From positions 1 to 17,529 of the forward strand of contig JAPEVF010000929.1 in NCBI GenBank assembly GCA_029747585.1: a DNA stretch of 17,529 bases, read 5' to 3'. The notes beneath the pieces were generated by a model. It searched no databases. It saw only the letters and a program-made list of their open reading frames with translations, and was not told where the DNA came from. This document shows positions 10,489 to 17,529 of this stretch, one piece after another. This stretch comes from Pleurotus djamor (Eukaryota > Basidiomycota > Agaricomycetes > Agaricales > Pleurotaceae). The position numbers were made by a program, and so were the translations under genes. How positions within the stretch are numbered: position 1 is the first letter of the stretch; each line of letters begins with the position of its first letter.

Positions 10489-11847
10489 ATGGATGCGGAC
10501 AGGAAATCGACCGTATCATCCTTCTACGGAGGCCGCAAAAGCTCGTTCGATGCTCTAAACAACGAATACACTTCGCCTGAACAGCAGTACGCCAGCCCAC
10601 CGGTGGGAGCGCAGGCAAGACCGCGCAGGGACTCAGCATCGTCGTTCTACAACCCAGAGCAAGCATCGCGAGTCAGCACAGACCTGCTGAATGGTCAGCC
10701 AAGACCTAGCGGTGGATATACAAGGGAGACATTTTTCCCAGGTGCAAGGTCAGAGCCATTGAAAGGAGGTCGGGACGAGGAGGAGGCTGGCGCAGGGCCT
10801 GTTTGGGATGTATTCTCTGATTTCAACAATGCTGGCCCAAGGTATAGCACGGCGTTTGGAAAGCAGGACCCAGCAGCGTGAGTTTTGTCCTTGTACTTGT
10901 GAAATTTATCCTTTACTCACGATCAATGGTAGTTACCAACCCCTTCCCGCCGTAGCCTCACCTAAAGCTGAATATGATACCGCAAGTTCCAAGACTGGAG
11001 CCCCTGTGGAGATGGTCACTGTCCCAACGATGGGTCCAGAATGGCGGCGTGATGAGCTGAAGAATATGACGAAATCAGGTCGCCGCGAAGCGAAACGGGA
11101 AGGTAGAAAAGAATTCTGGAAAAGATGGAATCGCAATGAAATTGGGCTTTGTGGACGCTGGTTTAATCGTCGAACCCTCATCTGGTTCATCTTCGGCTTG
11201 TGCTGCGCGTACGTCCCATCTATGTCCCCCAGTTTCCGTGCGGCTGATTCTCGCCGTCTTTGATCAGTATTGCCGTTGTGCTCGCATTTACCATACCCCG
11301 CGTACCAGGCTTCGCCTTTGATGGTAACTCACCACTCGGAAATGCAACAGGCGATTGGGCAGAAGCTGTACCAACGACTTTCAATCGCTTGCCAGCCAAC
11401 TTCAGTTTCCCCGCTTTCGCCAACCTCCAGGTTAACACACAGGATAATTTTCTACCTGTGCGCTTCACGCACCTCCGAGCTAGCGTGTACGACCTGGAAA
11501 CCACCGTTCTCGTAGGGACTGGCGACTTGGGAAGTAGGACCCTCCCAGCGAAGGCGTACCCCGAGATCCAACTGCCCTTGAACTTCACATACGTGACTAC
11601 CAATGACACCGATCAGACTTGTATGACCTCATTATCTCTATCCTGCCAAAATCGTTCTCACAGTGTGTTTTCTATAGGGAAGAATTGGTACAACAGCTGC
11701 AGGAACTCTGGAGCTGGTGAACGTACGGGGCTGCAGTTCCGGCTTGTTCTTGATATGAACATCATCGGGCTCCCTTCGACGCATCATGCTTCAACAACCA
11801 TCATCGGTGCCAACTGCCCGATTGAACTTGCTCTCAACGCTGCATAA
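10489..11847 (+). CDS. Single-pass membrane protein of an Agaricomycete hypothetical family
   Basis: Function unknown. Exons 10489-10877, 10933-11208, 11268-11620 and 11678-11847 join in frame to 395 aa. All three introns have GT..AG ends (GTGAGT, GTACGT and GTATGA donors). The N terminus MDADRKSTVSSFYGGRKSSF and a second Ser/Arg motif RRDSASSFYNP look like phosphorylation-type, disordered sequence. A KREGRKEFWKRWNR basic stretch precedes one transmembrane segment at about residues 210-231 (LIWFIFGLCCAIAVVLAFTI). The positive-inside rule therefore puts the N terminus in the cytosol and about 165 C-terminal residues outside or in the lumen. That part has several N-x-S/T sites (NATG, NFSF, NFTY, NDTD) and reads like a beta-sandwich. 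Resemblance to the LEA-2 fold is my inference only. I recall close homologues annotated as hypothetical proteins in mushrooms. The start at 10489 follows that family. Confidence 0.85.
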
Positions 11848-12192
11848 ATTCCTCTGACTCTCATTAATGACGAAGATATACGTATGACCGTTTGCCCATC
11901 CCTGGTTGGTTCTGGAGCCTTTTTGCAGGACCATAGACATTCGTTTATTCGCTTTTGACTCCCCCATGACATACTCCTCATTTTATCATATCAAACGGAC
12001 TTGTGGACGTTTTTGGCATTAGTTATACATCTACATTCTTTATTGTTGCTTTTCGTTCCCCTTCTCCAATTTAACTGGCTTGTTTTATTATTGGTTGAGC
12101 GTACACACAATACTATCTAGCTCTGGACTCGTTCCCAGCGCCCTAATACTGCTCTGAGGCTCTCCTTCAACTTGTTCAAGCGACGGTCTTCC

Positions 12193-12880
12193 ATGGCGAC
12201 GCCCATCGTTGTACTGGTAAGATTTGCATGCCTTTCTTCGAGGTGATCGCTGACAAAAAGCTTGCAGCTCCCACAACTTTCTGCCTCTCCCATGAATGTT
12301 GGATACGGCGAAGAGGAAATCTGAACCGGCTTGCTGGGAGGTTCCTACTCGAGTGACCTAACTTTGTTGGAAGGTGTAAGTAAATTCGGAGAAGGGAGTA
12401 CTCCTACTTCATCCGCACGTACCTCGCGGTTGATCTCCATCATCAAGCAACATCCCTTCTTCTGGTGCGCAAACCCTATTCACATTCGATTAATGCCTGA
12501 ACTGCCTCCCTCCCCCTCCCTCCCCACCCTAGTCTCCCTCGCCTTCCGCCCTGACTTCCTCCGGCGATGAATGCAACCCCTCGCAGTCCAACGAGAACAA
12601 CACCGTAAATGGTAGTCTGCAGAAGCAAAGCAAAGCAGCCTTGCCTGCCCTGGATGTCAAGAAACGCTACACCAAGTTCCCGCCTGAGCCTCAGCGATCT
12701 CCCTCCGCCTCTCCCTCCGCCGCCGTCTCCGAGACGTCTGCGGTTACCAACTCATCCAACGGCGCTCCCATCTGTCTTGTCACAATTGGCACTCTGCCAC
12801 GTGACCATCGACACTGTCTACTTCCAATTTCCTTGTGGCGGGCCGCTTCACGAAGAGGCCGGACGTACGTTGCATCTTGA
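12193..12880 (+). pseudogene. Possible decayed or unrecognised spliced gene
   Basis: I do not recognise a product. ATG at 12193 starts MATPIVVL. A textbook 51-bp intron follows (12217-12267; GTAAGA donor, GCTGAC branch, TTGCAG acceptor), and the next exon continues LPQLSASPMNVGYGEEEI to a TGA at 12322. The same frame then stays open to 12570 with protein-like content (LLGGSYSSDLTLLEGVSKFG). A second plausible intron is 12465-12532 (GTGCGC, a long pyrimidine tract, CCCTAG). The frame after it is open to 12878 and encodes a Ser/Pro/Asn-rich segment with KAALPALDVKKRYTKFPPEP. No arrangement I tried gives one uninterrupted protein. It could be a pseudogene, a real gene with introns I misjudge, or chance. 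Confidence 0.3.
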
Positions 12881-13235
12881 ACTTGGACTGAATGGGTCTC
12901 GACTTTCCAATAATCCTCGGAAATGGCGAATGACTTGGGAATGTCACCCCAGCTCCTCATTTTTCCGCTGAAATATCGACCTTGACCCGCTTTCAATGAT
13001 TATTGGCTCAGAAACTAGTCATGACCAAGAGTCAATACCATTTGGATCTCACCAAACCTGTGACAGAATATGAATTCGAAATCTCCTTGCGCGGCATTTC
13101 CGCTCCTCATGTTCGTCTTCGATCAGCCCACTTGCCCTAACGACGCTATAACGGCGCGAAAACCCCTCAAGACTTTTTCCGGGCAGACCAACTCGTGTCA
13201 GCCTCCACATTGTCATGATTTCTCATCGTTTTCCC

Positions 13236-13244
13236 AGATATATG
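13236..13244 (+). promoter_or_regulatory. Possible TATA element of the AA9 gene
   Basis: AGATATATG lies about 90 bases before the AA9 start codon, a usual distance in fungi. A second, weaker ACTTATAGG occurs nearer, around 13262-13270. Sequence match only. Confidence 0.25.
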
Positions 13245-13330
13245 AGACCGCGTTATCCGACTACTTATAGGTGACCGAGGTAGTATCATTCACGATTCTT
13301 CCTTCCCCCTCTCAGGCTGAATCTATCACG

Positions 13331-14595
13331 ATGCGCTTCGCCCTGACTGCCTTCCTGGCTGCCGCAATCCAGATTGCCTCCGCTCACTGTGTGTAGGATG
13401 GCCACTCTCAAACTAACCCAATTATCTGTCCACCTGTCTAGACACCTTCCCCCAATTCATTGTCAACAACACCGTTACCAGTGAATGGCAGTATGTCCGC
13501 GTAACCGAGAACCACTGGTCAAACGGCCCCGTTCGTCTATTCATCTATGTGGAGTACATCGTGTCCTAACTGACTTGGGCATATAGATTCAAGATGTCCA
13601 CAGCCAGGCTTTCAGATGTTTCGAGCTTGACTCGAACTCTGCCAGTCAAACTAGCACGGCGACCGTCGTAGCTGGCTCAGAAGTCGGTTTCCGAGCATCA
13701 AATACAATGGGTTCGTGGAATTCATACGTCAATGCCCTTTAGAGCTCATCCGATTCTTGACCATCTCTAGGCCATCCTGGTTACTTTGATGTAAGAACGG
13801 ATCTTTCCTATTCTTTAACCGTGTGATAGACCTCAAAAATTTATCTTTCAAGGCTTACTTGACACCAGCTTCACCCGCCGCCAACTCCAACTCTGCTGGC
13901 CTCGGAAACACATGGTTCAAAATCTGGGAGTGGGCGCCAGGATGGACGCCCAGCACTGGCCTCATCTTTGATTCTGCGAGTACGTACTAGTGTCCAACAC
14001 ATGGGTCTCTTGGTGTCGAACAGGTGTCGAAAGGGTTATCCTGACACTTGTGGTAGATGTCAATGAAGTCAGATTCAACATTCCTGCCAGCGTTCCCAAT
14101 GGTGAGTTTTCGTTATCCATCGTTCCTCGCTACATGACAAAAGGGAACTTTGCTTACGTTCATGCCTATAGGTGAATATCTCCTGAGAATTGAACACATC
14201 GCCCTCCACATCGCGAGCAACCCCGGTGATGCCCAAGTATGTCTTCATCCTGATAGATTTCCCATGCTTATAAACACACGCTGACGTTACTTAATACCAG
14301 TTCTATATCGGGTGCGCTCAGATAAATGTCGTTGGTGGTGGAAATGGTGTTCCTTTCCCAACCACGTCGTTCCCTGGTGCTTATTCGGGAACCGAACCAG
14401 GAATTGTAAGTCTTTCCCACTAGTCGCGTGTATATAAACTAATCTCCATCCTTCTACTAGGTCCTCAACATTTACAACCTTCCTGCTGGCTACTCCGGTT
14501 ACACCCCTCGTAAGTCTTCATATCCCCTCACTGTTCTATATCTGATCATCTTGACGTGAAAATTCCCAGCCGGTCCCCCAGTCTGGCAAGGCTGA
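13331..14595 (+). CDS. AA9 lytic polysaccharide monooxygenase (formerly GH61)
   Basis: Secreted copper enzyme that oxidatively cleaves cellulose or related glucans during plant cell-wall decay (family knowledge). Exons: 13331-13388, 13442-13530, 13587-13710, 13771-13790, 13853-13979, 14057-14101, 14172-14236, 14301-14405, 14461-14509, 14570-14595. These sum to 708 nt, 235 aa, all in frame. An 18-residue signal peptide ([18 protein letters not shown]) ends directly before His19, which becomes the N-terminal copper ligand of the histidine brace. His92 in GHPGYF is the second ligand. His167 and Gln176 ([12 protein letters not shown]) and the axial Tyr178 ([10 protein letters not shown]) complete the active site. 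Cys60 and Cys181 are probably disulfide partners. The C terminus ends PGPPVWQG without a CBM1 cellulose-binding module or linker. All catalytic residues are present, so the enzyme should be active. Substrate and C1/C4 regioselectivity cannot be read from this sequence alone. Confidence 0.96.
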
Positions 14596-14770
14596 TACAC
14601 TCTCTAACCATAAGTATACACAGTGTATGTATATCACGTAGTAGCACCTCAGTCGTCTGTATGTTAGCTTGTCTCGTTCATCCATGTCGCCCTGCCTCCT
14701 GAATTCGCCCCCTGGGTCTAAGATTCAACACGGTCACGTTTGGGCGTTTTCTTTCCTCATCCAGTTCAGG
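14596..14770. other. Intergenic region between AA9 and F-box genes
   Basis: A short gap between genes in the same direction. It holds the AA9 3' untranslated region and the promoter of the next gene. An open frame in phase with the F-box gene begins at 14669, so a longer N terminus is possible but looks unlike coding sequence. Confidence 0.5.
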
Positions 14771-16437
14771 ATGTCTGCCATCGAATTCCTGAAGCACAAC
14801 CACGATGTCTTTTTCCACACTTTGGACGGTGTCAGCTCCGCTCCGAGGGATGTCGTGTCATCTCCTGAACTTCGTCGTCGTATCTTCAAATTCTTACCCA
14901 TTGGGTGCAATTACGTCAATGCTCTTGTTTGCAGAGCTTGGTGCAACGATGCCCTCGATGCCCTCTGGTATAACGTTCCAGATATCTGGGACTTACTGGT
15001 GAAGTTGGTGCCTTGGAAGCTTTGGGAGACAGATGTATGAATCGTTTTCGATTTTTTTTTTTAAATTTCAACTTATGGTCGATTTGTTTCTAGTACCCAT
15101 TCAACAATTGGCGTCCCACCTCTGAAACATGGGATGTTTTCCTCAGATGCTCTTCGAGGGTGAGAGTACTTCAGTATGGGGACTGTGAAGAGGAATGGGA
15201 TGACCGCCTACCATCCATACTCCCTACCGTAGCTGTGACGCGCCCCCTCCAATGCTTTTTCCCGAACCTTAAGATCCTCCGCTTTGTTCCAGGTGCGGTT
15301 GAACCACTGCTCTATTTGCCCATGTTTCTTGGTCCCAACCTAGCGACACTTCGAATCGACATCTTGTCCATGGACCAATGGCGGGAACTGAGCATCGCGC
15401 TGTCCTATCTCCATGTACATTCCCCCTCCCTGGAGAACTTGGAAATACACGTTGAACTATATGGAAAATTGTTTATGTTCGAAGAAGACGAGGACTGCGT
15501 GGGGATCCGAACGCTCAAGAACTTGAAGAGGCTCAAGCGGCTGAAACTTCCGTTTCCGAGAAGTCTTGCGTTGTTATTCCACATCGCGTCTATTCCTACA
15601 CTCAGTGAACTCACCCTCTATGGGACTAGGATTCCGTCCAACCCGGTGTACATCCTCCCTCCCCTCAATTTACCGGCTCTCAGATCCCTAGAGGTGGCCG
15701 CGGCTCCCCCGTCCTTGATTCTTGGTTTCTTTCAAGTGGCCCTTGATCTCGAAAGACTGCGACTCACCCTCGAAACGCATGAAAATCTAGACGCCCTCGT
15801 TAGTGCCATTTCAAAGTACCCCAATCTGAAGGAAATTTACATCACCTCGAGTGACCCTCCTTACCAACAAAGCTCAATGTCGGACGATGTGGAACCCACA
15901 GCATATCTAAATTTCGATGCAATCCTCAAGTTACAGCCCCTTGAGAATCTCACCATCCTCTCTATCATTCTCGCCGAAGAAGTCAGCCTCGAGGTCGACG
16001 CGGACAACCTCATACACCTCTGCAAATTTTTCCCTCGACTGCGAACGCTTGAGCTTTCCAACAACATCGACGAATGCGAAGAGCCACCGAATTTATCCAC
16101 CCTTGTAGAAATGATGCCTTACTGCCGCTACCTGGAGAGCCTCACTTTGACGGTAGACGCGTATTCATTCTACGTTCCAGATTATCGAGCTGAAGCAATC
16201 TTCCCAACTCTTCGAACATGGAACGTTGGATGTTCCACGATATCCCCTGATGCTGTTGAGAAGACAGCCCTGTTTCTAAGTGCCATCTTCCGCACTGACT
16301 GCGTCGTTCAACGATACAATGCTAAATTCTTGTGCTACGTTTCGTGCTGGTGTCGTGTTGGAGAATTGCTCGACCTACTAGGTAGAGCACGCCAACACGA
16401 GAGGGCTCTCGCACAATACCGCGAACGAACCGAGTAA
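14771..16437 (+). CDS. F-box/leucine-rich repeat-like protein at the composition junction
   Basis: Presumed SCF substrate receptor. Exon 1 (14771-15034, 88 codons) carries the F-box (SSPELRRRIFKFLPIGCNYV, then NALVCRAWCNDALDALWYNV). A 59-bp intron (15035-15093; GTATGA donor, a long internal T run, TTTCTAG acceptor) joins in phase 0 to exon 2 (15094-16437). That exon has the family's D-W/W-D and S-R-V-R elements (ETWDVFLRCSSRVRVLQYGD) and degenerate LRRs (for example YLHVHSPSLENLEIHVELYG, FFPRLRTLELSNNIDE). Predicted length is 535 aa. The start at 14771 is chosen because the residues upstream of it look non-coding. The TAA stop lies exactly where the sequence turns A+T-rich, so its last one or two bases may belong to the foreign tail and the natural C terminus could be slightly different. 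It ends ARQHERALAQYRERTE, similar in character to the other family members. Confidence 0.88.
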
Positions 16438-16483
16438 ATCAAAATACTAATTAAACTTTTAAAAAAGTTTAATAAATTTGATT
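16437..16483. repeat. Imperfect hairpin at the nuclear/A+T-rich junction
   Basis: A perfect inverted repeat with 11-bp arms (ATTAAACTTTT, 16450-16460; AAAAGTTTAAT, 16463-16473) has a 2-base loop. The fold extends outward, with a gap, to AATCAAA at 16437-16443 against TTTGATT at 16477-16483. It overlaps the stop codon of the F-box gene and coincides with the change in base composition. It could be a terminator-like or plasmid-end structure, or a fold-back that caused a chimeric join. Confidence 0.75.
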
Positions 16484-17529
16484 CCAGTATTATTTATACT
16501 TTTATTATGTACTAATTGGTATTCTTATTATTATTTAAATTTCTTTATTGAAAATATAGAAGAAATAGTAAAAGTATATTTTAACAAATAAAAATAAAAT
16601 TAAATCCCCCCTTATATTTTTGCTTAAAATTAATAAAATAGTAATTAAGAGTAATACTATTTTAAATTTTTAATTATAAACTCTTCTGACAAAAAAANCA
16701 AACAAAACAAAAAATAAAAATAAATGCAAAACTTTACACTACACTTTTTCAATTTAGATGCTATCAATTATAGTTTAGTACCTTTAATTCAGTTTACTTG
16801 TATTCTTTTTATCGCTACGCCTATTGTTTTATTTACTTCTAAAAAGGGAGAAAATAAAAGAATAAAAAGTATACTGGTTGTTTATGCAGGATCTGTTCCT
16901 GGAAAAATGTACTAGAAGCTGTGAATTATGGAATCGAAAAATATGAATCAAAAAAGAATACTGGAAATAGCAGCTCTAAAGATAGTACATCTGGTAATAA
17001 CAATTCATCTGTAAATAATAATTCTGGGAATAGAAAAAACATCTGTTAATAGTAGCTCTGGTAATAGTAATTCAGCAAATAAAATAATGAAAAACAATTA
17101 TTACAATAAGCAATCATTTCTTTTCACTTTTTTTATTAACTGGTTAGATTTAAAACTACCAGAAAATGAAGGACCTTTTGCTAATTACTCTTTTGGCGTA
17201 TTAATGTTATCAATAATAGCTTTCTTTAGTTTTACAAATGTATTTGCCATTATCATATCTCTTTACTTAATATTAAAATACGATGTTAAAACTAAATTTA
17301 AAGATTATCCAAGATTGATAAAATTAATTAAGTACTATGAAGGTAGTTCTTTATTCTGCATTTTAATTGAAGTTTTATTTTGTTTAATATGTTTATTATT
17401 AATTATTTTCAGTAGTGCATCAATATTGGGAATTATTATTTACTTCAATTAAANGAATCATCTTTATATAAAAAATATATACTTATTTTAAACCCCTCAC
17501 TTTAGCTATCTATAAAACAGAAAATTTAT
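16438..17529. mobile_element. A+T-rich segment of mitochondrial or mitochondrial-plasmid origin
   Basis: Composition falls at once from roughly half G+C to a very low G+C, with long A and T runs. The coding part uses TTA, AAT, ATT and AAA almost exclusively, as fungal mitochondrial genes do. The encoded protein resembles hypothetical membrane proteins that I recall from basidiomycete mitochondrial genomes beside plasmid-derived DNA or RNA polymerase genes. 16438-16723 is non-coding apart from the junction hairpin. 17453-17529 is also non-coding and runs off the right edge. Two of the window's three N bases are here (16698, 17454). It may be a nuclear insertion or an assembly chimera. Confidence 0.7.
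16724..17452 (+). CDS. Hypothetical mitochondrial-type membrane protein with two compensating frameshifts
   Basis: Function unknown. ATG at 16724 opens MQNFTLHFFNLDAINYSLVP, then one hydrophobic segment (about residues 21-38) and GSVPGK. The frame breaks in the A run at 16903-16907. The neighbouring frame continues sensibly (VLEAVNYGIEKYESKK, then an Asn/Ser/Gly-rich linker). In the A run at 17034-17039 a shift the other way restores the first frame (TSVNSSSGNSNSANK). The C-terminal part has FINWLDLKLPENEGPFANYS and two or three strongly hydrophobic segments (for example LMLSIIAFFSFTNVFAIIIS and FCLICLLLIIFSSASILGII), ending at the TAA at 17450. Both breaks are in homopolymers, so sequencing error is likely; relaxed selection after transfer to the nucleus is the alternative. 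About 242 aa in all. No in-frame TGA would test use of the mitochondrial code. Confidence 0.65.

Larger units (their letters stand above)
11848..13330. other. 1.5-kb region without a convincing gene
   Basis: The stretch from the membrane-protein stop to the AA9 start is long for this gene-dense window. 11848-12190 is T-rich on the + strand and probably includes the 3' untranslated region of the membrane-protein gene. 12193-12880 holds fragments that look like spliced coding sequence (described separately). 12881-13330 shows nothing but the likely AA9 promoter, including an ATTGG (inverted CCAAT) near 13000. Confidence 0.5.

Noticed and set aside
12691..12996. 101-codon open frame on the - strand
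   Set aside because: Low-complexity complement of a Pro/Ser-rich stretch, with no recognisable motif.
14669..14770. 34-codon N-terminal extension of the last F-box gene
   Set aside because: It begins only 73 bases after the AA9 stop and has no family-like content. A Met at 14771 lies closer to the F-box.
16647..16685. Inverted AAGAGT/ACTCTT pair in the A+T-rich spacer
   Set aside because: Only six base pairs with a long loop, expected by chance in such biased sequence.
1..17529. tRNA or rRNA genes
   Set aside because: I saw no cloverleaf with the conserved arm sequences and no rRNA-like core motif on either strand, including in the mitochondrial-like tail.

Overview
The window looks like a contig from a filamentous basidiomycete (Agaricomycete, mushroom or wood-decay type). 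Genes are split by many 50-65 bp introns with GT..AG ends and CTNAC-like branch points. They include a family of F-box/leucine-rich proteins of the kind expanded in Agaricomycetes, a type I metacaspase, and an AA9 lytic polysaccharide monooxygenase. Base composition is ordinary for such a genome (about half G+C) from 1 to about 16437. It then changes abruptly to very A+T-rich DNA that looks mitochondrial or mitochondrial-plasmid-derived.

Layout. 1-1057 (-): 5' part of an F-box gene that runs off the left edge. 1734-4138 (+): a complete metacaspase rebuilt from about 21 exons (397 aa). 4294-6106 (-): F-box/LRR-like gene with an acidic Asp/Ser-rich insert. 6609-8162 (+) and 8644-10212 (-): a tail-to-tail pair of paralogous F-box/LRR-like genes whose second exons are both exactly 1305 nt; the first copy carries a one-base homopolymer frameshift and an N where its start codon should lie. 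10489-11847 (+): a single-pass membrane protein (395 aa) that also resembles hypothetical proteins of other Agaricomycetes. 11848-13330: 1.5 kb without a convincing gene but with traces of a spliced, probably decayed one. 13331-14595 (+): AA9 monooxygenase, 235 aa, 10 exons. 14771-16437 (+): a further F-box/LRR-like gene. 16438-17529: A+T-rich tail with one membrane-protein reading frame (16724-17452) interrupted by two compensating frameshifts.

How the genes relate. Five of the eight likely genes encode F-box proteins, which are presumed substrate receptors of SCF (SKP1-cullin-F-box) ubiquitin ligases. Four of these share one architecture: a short F-box exon, one intron, then a long leucine-rich exon opening with a D-W-x-R-F/L-like motif. 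This is a locally duplicated, fast-diverging family. The metacaspase, membrane protein and AA9 enzyme appear to be unrelated single genes interspersed among them. No operon-like logic applies. The main oddity is the junction at about 16437, which coincides with the stop codon of the last F-box gene and with a long imperfect hairpin. It is either a mitochondrial/plasmid insertion into the nuclear genome or an assembly chimera. Three N bases and several homopolymer frameshifts indicate draft-quality sequence.
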